A stretch of DNA of 42,914 nucleotides from a candidate division FCPU426 bacterium (GCA_030041545.1 JASHNQ010000073.1:1-42914); one strand, 5' to 3'; counted from the first letter of the stretch, positions 1-7,971 are shown. Translations and numbers: made by a program. The notes: generated by a model not told the origin, from the letters alone.

Positions 1-318
1 TGCAACGTCATGACCCAGCCCGGCGAAACGGACCATTACACGGTTTCGGACCATGTCCGCGCCCTCTTAAGCCACACCGGCCCCGGCTTCGTGCATTACG
101 CGGTCGCCAACAAGGAGAAGGTCCCGCAAAAACTCCTTGCCCGTTACGCGGCCAACGGCCAGGAACCGGTTGCCGTCGACGAGGCGGCGGTCAAAGAAGA
201 AGGCGTCCAGTTGGTGAAGGTCAACCTTCTTCACCAGGAAGACTACGTGCGCCACAGTCCTGAAAAACTGGGCAAGACCGTCATCCGCCTGTTGGTGGGA
301 TACCCCTTCCGGGTTTAA
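1..318 (+). CDS. yvcK: YvcK/CofD-like gluconeogenesis factor, C-terminal fragment
   Basis: The gene is open from base 1, so only its last 105 codons are in the window. The fragment reads [10 protein letters not shown] and then YTVSDHVRA, a characteristic C-terminal stretch of the YvcK/CofD-like family. Members are cytoplasmic Rossmann-type proteins that bind nucleotide sugars; in Bacillus they are needed for growth on gluconeogenic carbon and for proper cell-wall synthesis. In many bacteria yvcK lies beside HPr-type or nitrogen-PTS genes, and here PTS genes follow directly, which supports the call. The product ends at VGYPFRV. The upstream part, with the nucleotide-binding region, is not visible, so whether the gene is intact cannot be judged. 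Confidence 0.75.
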   Translation, partial: CNVMTQPGETDHYTVSDHVRALLSHTGPGFVHYAVANKEKVPQKLLARYAANGQEPVAVDEAAVKEEGVQLVKVNLLHQEDYVRHSPEKLGKTVIRLLVGYPFRV

Positions 319-488
319 GCCCCCACCAAAGCCGATTTTCGCAATGAAAACAAAAAACCGCGGAGAGAGGCCGCTTTTAAGCATTGATAAAGCATCCTAC
401 TGCCTTTAACCTCTTGGAGTAAAAATCAAGGGACTTTGAGCGGCCTTCGCATGGCCGCACGGCTTGTCTTTTAGGGGGGGCCTTCATC

Positions 489-896
489 ATGACCGGCGTC
501 ATCTTGGCGACCCATGGAGAATTCGGAAACCATCTCCTTTCCACTTTGAAAATGATCCTGGGCGAAACGGAAGGGATCGTGTCCGTCGCGCTGGCACAGG
601 AGGATTCCATCGAGACATTCGAGGGAAAAATGGAGGAAGCCGCCCGGGCGGTGGGCGCGGAAGGGTCGGGGGCCCTTGTATTGGTGGACATGCTGGGGGG
701 CACCCCTTTCAACGTGGCCATGCGCATGGCCCAGACCCGCCCTTTAAGGGTGGTGACGGGGGTGAACCTGCCCATGCTGATCAAGGCGGTTTCCAACCGG
801 GAGGTGGAGAACCTGGACGGCTTCACGGCTGAAGTCCAAAGGGCCGCCCGGGAGAGCGTGGTCACGTCGGTGGAACTTCTCAAAAAAAACGTTTAA
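489..896 (+). CDS. PTS mannose/fructose/sorbose-family EIIA component
   Basis: This 135-residue protein matches the single-domain EIIA of the mannose PTS family in length and pattern. It opens TGVILATHGEFG, placing the phosphorylatable histidine at position 9, and carries the VLVDMLGGTPFNVA stretch typical of the fold. The role is to take phosphate from HPr and pass it to EIIB in the cytoplasm. A purine-rich AGGGGGG about ten bases upstream of the ATG serves as ribosome binding site. EIIB follows after a 19-base gap. In some delta-type bacteria a lone EIIA of this family is purely regulatory; here EIIB, EIIC and EIID are all present, so transport is plausible. Confidence 0.9.
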   Translation: MTGVILATHGEFGNHLLSTLKMILGETEGIVSVALAQEDSIETFEGKMEEAARAVGAEGSGALVLVDMLGGTPFNVAMRMAQTRPLRVVTGVNLPMLIKAVSNREVENLDGFTAEVQRAARESVVTSVELLKKNV

Positions 897-915
897 AGCG
901 AAGCGGACAAACGGA

Positions 916-1401
916 ATGGACATTCAACTGATTCGAATCGATGACCGCCTGATCCACGGGCAAGTGGTGGTGGGATGGGTCAAGGCCCTGAACATCGAAC
1001 GATTAGTGGTGGTCAACGACGGCATCGCCCGCAATTCGATGCAGAAAACACTCATGGAAATGGCCGTTCCTTCGGGGCTTAAGGTCGTTTTTTACACGGT
1101 GGCGGAGGCCGCTGAAAAATGCCGCCCCTCCGAACCGCGGGAAAGAAGCCTCCTCTTATTCGCCAATCCCGTGGACGTTTTGGAATTCGGAAGGAAAGGC
1201 GGGGCCCTTTCCACCGTCAACGTGGGCGGCATGCATTATTGCGAGGGCAAACAACAAGTCAGCAAGACGGTTTGCGTGGATGGTAACGACGTGGAAGCCT
1301 TCCGGGAACTGAAAAAACACGGGGTGGAACTGGAGGTACGGGCCGTGCCCGGTGACGTCCATGAGCCGCTGGAGAAGTATCTCCCGCAGTTGAAGACTTG
1401 A
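916..1401 (+). CDS. PTS mannose/fructose/sorbose-family EIIB component
   Basis: The protein has 161 residues, normal for EIIB of this family, and starts IQLIRIDDRLIHGQVVVGWV. His14 in the LIHGQ motif is the expected phosphorylation site. EIIB receives phosphate from EIIA and gives it to the sugar crossing the membrane through EIIC and EIID. No membrane segments are seen, as expected for a cytoplasmic subunit. The gene lies 19 bases after EIIA and 12 bases before the GH57 gene, so the three are almost certainly cotranscribed. The sugar cannot be read from sequence: family members handle mannose, fructose, sorbose, N-acetylgalactosamine and others. Confidence 0.9.
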   Translation: MDIQLIRIDDRLIHGQVVVGWVKALNIERLVVVNDGIARNSMQKTLMEMAVPSGLKVVFYTVAEAAEKCRPSEPRERSLLLFANPVDVLEFGRKGGALSTVNVGGMHYCEGKQQVSKTVCVDGNDVEAFRELKKHGVELEVRAVPGDVHEPLEKYLPQLKT

Positions 1402-1413
1402 TGAGGTTTTAAA

Positions 1414-3600
1414 TTGAAAAAAATCACCTTCCTTTTCGGCGCGCACAACCACCAGCCGGTGGGAAACTTCGGCAAGGTCTTTGAGGACATCTACCGGCAA
1501 TCCTACGAACCCTTCCTGCGCATCCTTCACCGGCACCCCCGGGTGAAATGTTCCTTCCACGTCACCGGCCCCCTTTTGGAATGGCTGGAACAACACCGCC
1601 CCGACTACTTCAAGGCGCTGGGGGAAATGGCCCGCCGCGGGCAGGTGGAGTTTTTCACCGGCGCCATGTACGAGCCCATCCTGGCCGTGCTGCCCGACCG
1701 GGACAAGGCGGGCCAGATCCGAATGATGACCGACTATCTCAAGCGCCGGTTCAAGGTTGAACCGAAGGGCATGTGGGCCGCCGAAAGGGTGTGGGAACCG
1801 CACCTGACCAAGAACCTGGCCGAGGCAGGCGTGAAGTACCTGGTCATGGACGACGCCCATTTCAAGTCCGCGGGCCTCAAGGAAGAGGACACCTTCGGCT
1901 ATTACTTAATGGAAGAGCAGGGGGAGACCGTCGGGGTTTTTCCCATCTCGGAAAAGATGCGCTACATGGCGCCCTTCCGGGCCGTGGAGGAATCCCTCCA
2001 ATACCTACAGTCCGTGGCCACGGAGGAAGGCGACCGGTGCGTGGTGCTCATGGACGACGGGGAAAAATTCGGCGGCTGGCCCGATACCTACAAATGGGTC
2101 TATGAGGAAGGCTGGCTGGAGCGGTTTTTCACCGCCCTGGAGGAAAATTCCTCCTGGCTGATCTCGTCCACCTTTTCCGAGTTTGCGGCACAAAGGGGGC
2201 CCCGGGGACTCCTCAGCCTGCCCACGGGGTCCTACACCGAAATGGGCGAATGGGCCCTGCCCGCGGAGGCCGCGTTGGAATATGAGCGCATCCGCCACGA
2301 GGTCCGCGACCGGGGCGAGATGCCCCGCTACGACCGGTACTTAAAAGGAGGTTTTTGGCGAAATTTCCTTTCCAAATACGCCGAGAGCAACCACCTGCAC
2401 AAGAAGATGCTCTGGGTTTCGGCCAAGGTGGAGGAAGCCCGTGAGCGCGTGCAAAGCGCGCCCCGAAAGGCCAGCCCCAGACAAAAATCCGCCTTGGACA
2501 AGGCCCTGCACGCCCTTTACCGGGGCGAGTGCAACTGCCCCTACTGGCACGGGGTTTTCGGCGGGTTGTACCTGAACCACCTGAGGTTCGCGGTATACCG
2601 GGAGCTGATCGAGGCGGAAAAGGCGGTCGAATCCCTCCTGCCCACGCCCCCCTCGGGCCTGCGCATCCTGGAAACCGATTTCAACAAGGACGGCCGCCCC
2701 GAAATCGTGGTGGAAAGCTCCCATTACCACCTAGTGCTGGAGCCGTCCAACGGCGGCGTTTTGACCGAGTTGGACTATCTCCCCAAGCCCATCAACCTCT
2801 CCGACACACTGACGCGCCGCAAGGAGGCCTACCACGAAAAGCTCGTGGCCGCGGCCCATTCCCACCCGTCCCAGGGGCAGGTGGCCAGCATCCATGACCT
2901 CGTGCGCATGAAAGAGCCGGGTTTGGACCAAAAACTGTATTACGATCCCGCCCGCCGGGTGAGCTTGACCGAGCATTTCGTGCCGGACCTGACCACGGTG
3001 GACCAAATGATGACCAGCCGCTACCAGGAACTGGGGGATTTCCGCACCGGCCTTTTCGAGTGGAAAGTCCAGGAACCCAAGAAGAAGGGGCAAGCCGCCC
3101 AAATCCGGCTTTCCCGCCCGGGAGCGGTGGCCGGCCAGACGCTGAGGCTTTCCAAGAACCTCCAACTCAAGGCCGGGGACCTCGACCTGGAGGCGGCCTA
3201 TGAGCTGAAAAACGAGTCCCCCCGCGCGCAGAATTTCCTTTTCCTGGTGGAATGGAACCTCACCCTTTTAGCCGGCAACGCGCCGGACCGGAACTATTTC
3301 GTCGCGGGGCGGGACCTCACCCAAACCGCGCTCAACAGCGTGGGCGAGGAAGACGGGGTCACCGAGATGGGGATGCGGGACGGCTGGCTGGAGTTGGAGG
3401 TCAACTTCAAGACCGGCCGCCCGGCCAAGTTTTGGCGCTACCCGGTGGAGACCATTTCCCAGTCCGAAGGCGGTTTCGAGCGGGTCTACCAAGGGTCCTG
3501 CCTCTTGTTGGGATGGGAAGTTTCTTTAAAACCTGGGGAGATATTTAAGACCTCAGTGATAACAAGGCTGGTTGAGAGGAAAACAAAGGGTTCGTTTTGA
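1414..3600 (+). CDS. GH57 family 4-alpha-glucanotransferase / alpha-amylase
   Basis: This 728-residue protein has the layout of GH57 4-alpha-glucanotransferases: an N-terminal (beta/alpha)7 catalytic barrel to about residue 330, a helical linker, and a C-terminal beta-sandwich like that of the Thermococcus enzyme. Visible family motifs are HNHQPVGNF near the start, WAAERVWEP with the likely nucleophile Glu124, and MDDGEKFG with the likely acid/base Asp at 214 or 215; these positions nearly coincide with those of the archaeal enzyme. It has no signal peptide, so it should act on cytoplasmic glucans such as glycogen or maltodextrin. The start is TTG at 1414, with a GATGAGG ribosome site. Its place between EIIB and EIIC of one PTS is unusual. 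Amylase and transferase activity cannot be told apart here. Confidence 0.88.
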   Translation: MKKITFLFGAHNHQPVGNFGKVFEDIYRQSYEPFLRILHRHPRVKCSFHVTGPLLEWLEQHRPDYFKALGEMARRGQVEFFTGAMYEPILAVLPDRDKAGQIRMMTDYLKRRFKVEPKGMWAAERVWEPHLTKNLAEAGVKYLVMDDAHFKSAGLKEEDTFGYYLMEEQGETVGVFPISEKMRYMAPFRAVEESLQYLQSVATEEGDRCVVLMDDGEKFGGWPDTYKWVYEEGWLERFFTALEENSSWLISSTFSEFAAQRGPRGLLSLPTGSYTEMGEWALPAEAALEYERIRHEVRDRGEMPRYDRYLKGGFWRNFLSKYAESNHLHKKMLWVSAKVEEARERVQSAPRKASPRQKSALDKALHALYRGECNCPYWHGVFGGLYLNHLRFAVYRELIEAEKAVESLLPTPPSGLRILETDFNKDGRPEIVVESSHYHLVLEPSNGGVLTELDYLPKPINLSDTLTRRKEAYHEKLVAAAHSHPSQGQVASIHDLVRMKEPGLDQKLYYDPARRVSLTEHFVPDLTTVDQMMTSRYQELGDFRTGLFEWKVQEPKKKGQAAQIRLSRPGAVAGQTLRLSKNLQLKAGDLDLEAAYELKNESPRAQNFLFLVEWNLTLLAGNAPDRNYFVAGRDLTQTALNSVGEEDGVTEMGMRDGWLELEVNFKTGRPAKFWRYPVETISQSEGGFERVYQGSCLLLGWEVSLKPGEIFKTSVITRLVERKTKGSF

Positions 3601-3606
3601 GCTCTA

Positions 3607-3682
3607 AGTTTTAAATCAAGGTAACTTTTTGAACCTTTGGTTCAAAAAATTGTCAATAACTTAAAACTCAACACTTAAAACT
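3607..3682. repeat. 76-bp inverted-repeat element, copy 1
   Basis: The gap between the GH57 and EIIC genes holds a 76-bp element bounded by AGTTTTAAAT and ACTTAAAACT, with a central hairpin (arms TTTTTGAACC at 3626-3635 and GGTTCAAAAA at 3639-3648, loop TTT). A second copy of identical length and clearly related sequence lies at 19567-19642 in the opposite orientation. The central hairpin could also act as a weak terminator or mRNA stabiliser. Confidence 0.75.
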
Positions 3683-3760
3683 CTGAACTTGTTGGACGCC
3701 GAGCGCTTTTCGGCAATAAGGAATTTAGGAGTATTTTCCAGTGAAAGAAACCGCAACGAC

Positions 3761-4543
3761 ATGATGCCCCATTTGCTTCCCATCGCCCTTCTGATGGCTT
3801 TCCTGAGCCTGGACGAGACGGCGGTCGGCCAATTCATGGTTTCGCGCCCCATCGTCACGGGCCCCCTGGTGGGCTGGCTGATCGGCCGGGCCGATATCGG
3901 CCTGGAAATGGGCGTCCTCATCGAGCTGATTTGGATCGGGGACGTGCCGGTGGGGGCCCACCTGCCGCTGGACCTCACCATGCTCACCGGCGCCTCCGTG
4001 GCCCTTTGCGGCCAACTGGCCCGGGGCCCTAACCCGGAGGCCGCCATGACCTACGCCCTCGGCATCGCCATCCCCCTGGCCGCCTTGAGCACGGAGGCGG
4101 AAATCGTCCTGCGCCGGTTCCACATCCGCTGGCTTCATTTCGCCCAACGCATGGCTTTCAACGGCCACCTGAGGGCCTTTGAATGGCTCAATTACCTCGT
4201 CCTCGCGGAACAGTGGTTGAAGGGGTTCCTAGTGGCGGTGTCCTGCCTCACCCTCGCCCACTTAAGTTCGGGCCTTTACGGCCTCCTGGGAGGGATCCTG
4301 GACGGAAAGGTGATCGAGGGCTTTTATTACGCCCATTGGCTGCTTTTGGCGCTGGGTTGCTCGGCCGTCATCGACCTTTTAGTGGAAAAAAACACCTGGG
4401 TTTACCTGATCCTGACCATCGTGGCCATGATGTCCTTGGCCGTGTTTTCGCCCTTGGAGGGGGTCCACCTGGTGGCCATCGCCCTGCTGGCGGGGTTCAT
4501 CCTGGCCCTGTTTTTCGTCGGGAAGAAGGAGGCTTCCGCGTGA
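3761..4543 (+). CDS. PTS mannose/fructose/sorbose-family EIIC component
   Basis: A hydrophobic integral membrane protein of about 260 residues, the usual length for EIIC of the mannose family. The IELIWIGDVPVGAHLPLD stretch corresponds to a conserved EIIC loop (typically WxGxxPVGAxxPPD-like). Several membrane helices run to the C-terminus. EIIC forms the sugar channel together with EIID. The reading frame is open further upstream to a TTG at 3689, but the residues before MMPHLLPIALLMAFLS are polar and adjoin the repeat element, so ATG 3761 is preferred; no strong ribosome site is visible. Its stop overlaps the EIID start in GTGA, a sign of coupled translation. Confidence 0.88.
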   Translation: MMPHLLPIALLMAFLSLDETAVGQFMVSRPIVTGPLVGWLIGRADIGLEMGVLIELIWIGDVPVGAHLPLDLTMLTGASVALCGQLARGPNPEAAMTYALGIAIPLAALSTEAEIVLRRFHIRWLHFAQRMAFNGHLRAFEWLNYLVLAEQWLKGFLVAVSCLTLAHLSSGLYGLLGGILDGKVIEGFYYAHWLLLALGCSAVIDLLVEKNTWVYLILTIVAMMSLAVFSPLEGVHLVAIALLAGFILALFFVGKKEASA

Positions 4544-5394
4544 GCGAGGAAAAAACTTCCCCGCGCGAGGCGCGCATCACGGTCCTGGACCTGGCCCATT
4601 GCCTGTGGAGGACTTTTTTCCTCCAGGTGGTGTGGAATTTCGAGAGGTATCTCAGCTACGGCGTCACCTTCGTGCTGCTGCCGGTGTTGAAAAAGACGTA
4701 TCCCAACCCGGAGGAAAGGGCCCAGGCCGTGACCCGCCACATGGAATATTTCAACAGCCACCCTTATATGGCATCCTTCATCCTGGGGGCCGTGGTGCGC
4801 ATGGAGGAGGAGAAACGGGGGCAGCCCAGGCCCAAGCAAAAGCAGAAGGAGGAGGAGATCAGCGCCCTGAAGGTCGGGATGATGGGACCCATCGCGGCCA
4901 TGGGCGATAACCTTTTTTGGGCCACCATCCGGCCCTACTGCGGCTTGATCGCCGTGACCTTAGTGCTTTCCCATGCCTTCCAAATCAAGGGCCAGTTCTG
5001 GGTGATTCCGCTGTTTTTCCTGGTGGTTTACAACATCGCCCATGTGGGCATCCGCCTCATGGGTTTCGCCCAAGGCTACCACCAGGGCGACCAGGTGGTG
5101 CTGACCCTGCGTAAATACGGCTTCCAGCAGGCCATCCGGGGTTTGAGGCTGGCCTCCATCCTGCTTTTGGGCGTGCTGATCGTCTTCGTGAACCTGTCGG
5201 TCCTGGAAAAGGAAGCGGGCCTTTTCCTGCTGAAACTCACCTTTTTTACCGCCATCGTGGGGCTTTTCACCTTCGCCTTGCACCGCAAGATCAGCCCCAG
5301 CCAGATGTTTTACGCGGTGCTTTTGTTCGCGCTCATGCTGGCCTTTTGGCCCACCTTAAGCGCGCCCCCAGTTCTACCGACAGGAGGACAATAA
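4540..5394 (+). CDS. PTS mannose/fructose/sorbose-family EIID component
   Basis: The start is GTG at 4540, overlapping the EIIC stop by four bases, with a strong AAGGAGG at 4526-4532; the longer open frame upstream is only an overlap with EIIC. The 284-residue product has a cytoplasmic N-terminal half including VTRHMEYFNSHPYMASFILG and the MGDNLFWATIRP motif seen in EIID proteins, then membrane helices in the C-terminal half. EIID completes the membrane complex with EIIC. A charged insert rich in Lys, Gln and Glu (KRGQPRPKQKQKEEE) lies before the MGDN motif. The stop overlaps the ATG of a short downstream frame as TAATG, and the 3' end is part of a 105-bp-spaced duplication. Confidence 0.9.
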   Translation: MSEEKTSPREARITVLDLAHCLWRTFFLQVVWNFERYLSYGVTFVLLPVLKKTYPNPEERAQAVTRHMEYFNSHPYMASFILGAVVRMEEEKRGQPRPKQKQKEEEISALKVGMMGPIAAMGDNLFWATIRPYCGLIAVTLVLSHAFQIKGQFWVIPLFFLVVYNIAHVGIRLMGFAQGYHQGDQVVLTLRKYGFQQAIRGLRLASILLLGVLIVFVNLSVLEKEAGLFLLKLTFFTAIVGLFTFALHRKISPSQMFYAVLLFALMLAFWPTLSAPPVLPTGGQ

Positions 5395-5502
5395 TGAGAC
5401 TGGGGACATGCCCTTTTTCGTTTGAAGCGGGCCGGTGGGCCCGCTTGGTGTCCAATGGAGAAAAGGGCGCCCCCAGTTCTCCCAACAGGAGGCCAATAAT
5501 GA
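5362..5502 (+). repeat. Direct repeat containing a Shine-Dalgarno and ATG, 105 bp apart
   Basis: A 36-base segment at 5362-5397 recurs at 5467-5502 with three mismatches. Both copies contain GCGCCCCCAGTTCT, then CAGGAGG, then AATAATGA, so the ribosome site, the TAA and the ATG are all duplicated. The spacing of 105 bases keeps the reading frame. It looks like the scar of a small duplication at the 3' end of the EIID gene. Confidence 0.8.
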
Positions 5503-5534
5503 AACCCATAACTAATTCCGAAGGGCCGAGGTAA
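5394..5534 (+). CDS. Small ORF of 46 codons between EIID and HPr
   Basis: An ATG overlaps the EIID stop (TAATG) behind a perfect AGGAGG at 5382-5387, giving a 46-residue frame that ends just before HPr. The peptide (start MRLGTCPFSFEAGRW) has no recognisable domain, signal peptide or membrane helix. A second in-frame AGGAGG plus ATG, at 5502, arises from the local direct repeat. A 9-bp GC-rich hairpin, AAGCGGGCC with GGCCCGCTT at 5425-5446, lies inside it. It may be a real leader peptide coupling translation of EIID to HPr, or only spacer DNA made by duplication; the second is slightly more likely. Confidence 0.3.
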   Translation: MRLGTCPFSFEAGRWARLVSNGEKGAPSSPNRRPIMKPITNSEGPR

Positions 5535-5538
5535 CCGC

Positions 5539-5811
5539 ATGAAAATGACCGAAAAGATGCCCGTCATTAACAAGCTGGGGCTGCACCTTCGGGCGGCCGC
5601 CGAACTGGTCAAGACCGCCAATAAGTTCAAGAGCCAAATCTTCATCCACCACGGCGTTCAAAACGTGAACGCCAAGAGCCTGATGGGCCTGATGACCCTG
5701 GCCGCGGCCAAGGGCACGGAATTGGAGTTCTCGGCCGAGGGCGACGACGCCAAGGAAGCCCTGGCCGCCATCCAACAGCTCTTGGCCAACAAGTTCGGGG
5801 AGAAAGAATAA
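5539..5811 (+). CDS. ptsH: Phosphocarrier protein HPr
   Basis: The protein has 90 residues, the standard HPr size. His16 in the sequence KLGLHLRAAAEL is the site phosphorylated by Enzyme I; the usual GLHARPA is here GLHLRAA, a variant seen in several Gram-negative groups. Ser47 in NAKSLMGLMTLAA aligns with the regulatory serine of HPr kinase targets, so control by an HPr kinase is possible, though none is in the window. A GAGGT ribosome site lies about six bases before ATG 5539. The gene lies between EIID and Enzyme I and completes the phosphate relay to EIIA. Confidence 0.93.
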   Translation: MKMTEKMPVINKLGLHLRAAAELVKTANKFKSQIFIHHGVQNVNAKSLMGLMTLAAAKGTELEFSAEGDDAKEALAAIQQLLANKFGEKE

Positions 5812-5820
5812 CACCAGGTA

Positions 5821-5905
5821 CTAATGATGTTTGCATTATTGGGTAACGCCAAACGCTTTTCCGGATATAGCGTTTGGTGTTACTGAATTTTGAAAACATC
5901 ATTAG
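5821..5905. repeat. Nested two-tier inverted repeat between HPr and Enzyme I
   Basis: A perfect 12-bp outer pair, CTAATGATGTTT (5821-5832) and AAACATCATTAG (5894-5905), encloses a 14-bp inner pair, GTAACGCCAAACGC (5843-5856) and GCGTTTGGTGTTAC (5870-5883), whose only mismatch is a G-U wobble in RNA. There is no T-run, so it is not a classic terminator. It may be a REP- or MITE-like element, or an RNA structure tuning expression of HPr relative to Enzyme I. Confidence 0.75.
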
Positions 5906-5967
5906 GTGGCAGGGGTTGGTGTCAGCTGAAACCTGGCACCTGAGACCTGATTTCAAGGGAGTGGAAA

Positions 5968-7716
5968 GTGGCCGAGAAGATCTATAACGGCGTTCCGGCG
6001 TCCGGCGGCATCGCCATCGGGCCGGCCTATCTTTACCATCCCCAGGGCACGGCCGCGCCCCGCCGCAACCTGCGCTCCGAGGAGACCCAGGGCGAGGTGG
6101 ACCGGTACCGGGCGGCCCTGCAGAAGACCCGCGCCCAAATCTCCGAAATCGAAGCCAAAATGAAGGACAAACTGGGGGAGGAGCACGCCGCCATCTTCCA
6201 GGCCCACCAAGTGGTTCTGGACGACCCGCTTTTCACGGAGGAAATCCCCCAATCCATTCAAAGCCGCAGGCTCAACGCCGAATTCCTTTTGGCCGAGGCG
6301 CTGGAGAAATTCAAGGCCGTCATGGCCACCTTGGACGACAGCTATTTCCGCGAGAGGGGCGGGGACATCCAGGACGTGGGTTTAAGGGTCATCAAGAACC
6401 TGACCGGCGTGGAAAAGGACCAGCTCAAGAAGCTGGACCGGGAAGTGGTCGTGATCGCCGTGGACCTGGCGCCCTCGGACACCGTCACCATGCCCACCGA
6501 CACCATCAAGGGCTTCTGCACCGACGTGGGGGGGCGAACCTCCCATGTGGCCATCGTGGCGCGCTCCCTGGGGCTGCCCGCGGTGGTGGGCATGCAGTCC
6601 CTCACCTCCGAGGTCCAGGAGGGCGACTTGGTCATCGTGGACGGCAACAAGGGCCTGGTGGTGGTCAACCCCCTGACGCCCACCCTCAAGCAGTACCAGC
6701 GGCTCAAGGAAAGCTACGAGGCTTTCCAGAAGAGCCTGGAGGAACTGCGCAACCTCCCCGCCGCCACGCCCGACGGGCACCAGGTGACGCTGGCGGCCAA
6801 CGTCGAAATCCCCCAGGAACTGGACGAGATCTTCCGCCACGGGGCGGAGGGCATCGGCCTGTTCCGCACCGAGTTCCTCTTCCTCAACCGCGGCGAAATC
6901 CCCACCGAGGACGAGCAGTACGCCGCCTACAAGGAACTGGCCACCAAGACGGGCGTGAGCCCCGCCATCATCCGCACCCTGGACCTGGGCGGCGACAAGT
7001 TCTTGTCCCACCTGAACCCCTTGAACGAAAGCAACCCCTTCTTGGGGCTTCGCGCCATCCGGCTTTGCCTCAAGCGCCCGGACATCTTCAAGGCGCAGCT
7101 GAGGGCCATCCTGCGGGCCGCGGTGCACGGGCCCATCAAGGTCATGTTCCCCATGATTTCCACGCTGGCGGAAATCCGCGAGGCCAAGGTGCTCTTGAAC
7201 CAATGCGTGCAGCAGCTGAGCCGGGAAGGGCAGGTTTTCCGCTCCGGCATCGAGGTGGGGGCCATGATCGAAATCCCCTCGGCCGCGGTGGTGGCGGACC
7301 TCCTCATCCAGGAGCTGGACTTCCTCTCCATCGGCACCAACGACCTGATCCAATACACGATGGCCGTGGACCGGGTGAACGAGTCCGTGGCCTACCTTTA
7401 CGACCCGCTGCACCCCGCCATCCTGAGGCTCATCCACATGACGGTGGAGGCCTGCCACAAGGCGGGCAAGTGGGTGGGCATGTGCGGGGAAATGGCCGGG
7501 GACCCGCAGTTCGTGCCGCTGCTTTTGGGCATGGAGCTGGACGAGCTCTCGGTGAGCGTCTCGGTGATCCCCGAGGTCAAGAAGGTCATCCGCATGATGC
7601 CCTTCGAGAAATCCAAGGAAATCGCCAAGGCCGCCCTGCAAATGAAGACCTCCGAGGAAGTCCTGAAACTCATCCGTGATAACGTCCCGCCGGAGCTCAA
7701 GGCGATCTTGTTCTGA
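5968..7716 (+). CDS. ptsI: Phosphoenolpyruvate-protein phosphotransferase (PTS Enzyme I)
   Basis: A full-length Enzyme I of 582 residues. The N-terminal domain includes GVPASGGIAIGPA; the swivelling domain carries the active-site His193 in GGRTSHVAIVARS; the C-terminal PEP-binding barrel has GIGLFRTEF (Arg300), GAMIEIPSAA (metal ligand Glu435), SIGTNDLIQYTMAVDR, and the proton donor Cys506 in MCGEMAGDP. It transfers phosphate from PEP to HPr. The start is GTG at 5968 behind AGGGAG at 5956-5961. The 156-base gap after HPr contains a nested hairpin but no clear promoter, so it is probably the last gene of the PTS operon; a terminator-like structure follows the stop. Confidence 0.95.
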   Translation: MAEKIYNGVPASGGIAIGPAYLYHPQGTAAPRRNLRSEETQGEVDRYRAALQKTRAQISEIEAKMKDKLGEEHAAIFQAHQVVLDDPLFTEEIPQSIQSRRLNAEFLLAEALEKFKAVMATLDDSYFRERGGDIQDVGLRVIKNLTGVEKDQLKKLDREVVVIAVDLAPSDTVTMPTDTIKGFCTDVGGRTSHVAIVARSLGLPAVVGMQSLTSEVQEGDLVIVDGNKGLVVVNPLTPTLKQYQRLKESYEAFQKSLEELRNLPAATPDGHQVTLAANVEIPQELDEIFRHGAEGIGLFRTEFLFLNRGEIPTEDEQYAAYKELATKTGVSPAIIRTLDLGGDKFLSHLNPLNESNPFLGLRAIRLCLKRPDIFKAQLRAILRAAVHGPIKVMFPMISTLAEIREAKVLLNQCVQQLSREGQVFRSGIEVGAMIEIPSAAVVADLLIQELDFLSIGTNDLIQYTMAVDRVNESVAYLYDPLHPAILRLIHMTVEACHKAGKWVGMCGEMAGDPQFVPLLLGMELDELSVSVSVIPEVKKVIRMMPFEKSKEIAKAALQMKTSEEVLKLIRDNVPPELKAILF

Positions 7717-7727
7717 GCAGGGGCATG

Positions 7728-7779
7728 GATACCGCAGGTCCCTTGATTCCCGGTATCAGGCCGGTTTTCGGGCTTTTTT
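7728..7779 (+). terminator. Probable Rho-independent terminator after Enzyme I
   Basis: A 7-bp stem of GATACCG (7728-7734) and CGGTATC (7751-7757) is followed by a short imperfect CCG/CGG hairpin and then CTTTTTTG at 7772-7779. It lies 12 bases after the Enzyme I stop. The hairpin next to the T-run is weak, so confidence is moderate. Confidence 0.4.
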
Positions 7780-7795
7780 GAGGGCTTCCATCCCC

Positions 7796-7840
7796 GAAAT
7801 TACCCTGAACGTTCAGAGTCTGAACATTCAGGGTAATTTC
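7796..7840. repeat. 45-bp near-perfect palindrome
   Basis: Two 22-base arms, 7796-7817 and 7819-7840, around a single central base are complementary at all but one position. The arms begin GAAATTACCCTGAA and end TTCAGGGTAATTTC. As a transcript it would form a very stable hairpin without a U tail; as DNA it could be a cruciform or a binding site for a dimeric protein. It lies in the 255-base gap after the PTS operon, which is otherwise without a recognised gene. Confidence 0.8.
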
Positions 7841-7971
7841 AGGTTGGATTTGGCCCATGTCCTGGCCGATTCTTTGAATTCACCCCCAACCCGTCCGCCC
7901 TTGTTGAATTCAGGGATCCCATCAAGCTTTTTTAGCGTCCGTTATCCGGCCACGGCTAAAATGCATTCCCT

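Noticed and set aside
6382-7641. A 419-codon open frame opposite Enzyme I
   Set aside because: It is antisense to a well-supported gene in GC-rich DNA, has no recognisable motif and a His/Val/Gln-rich composition typical of a shadow frame.
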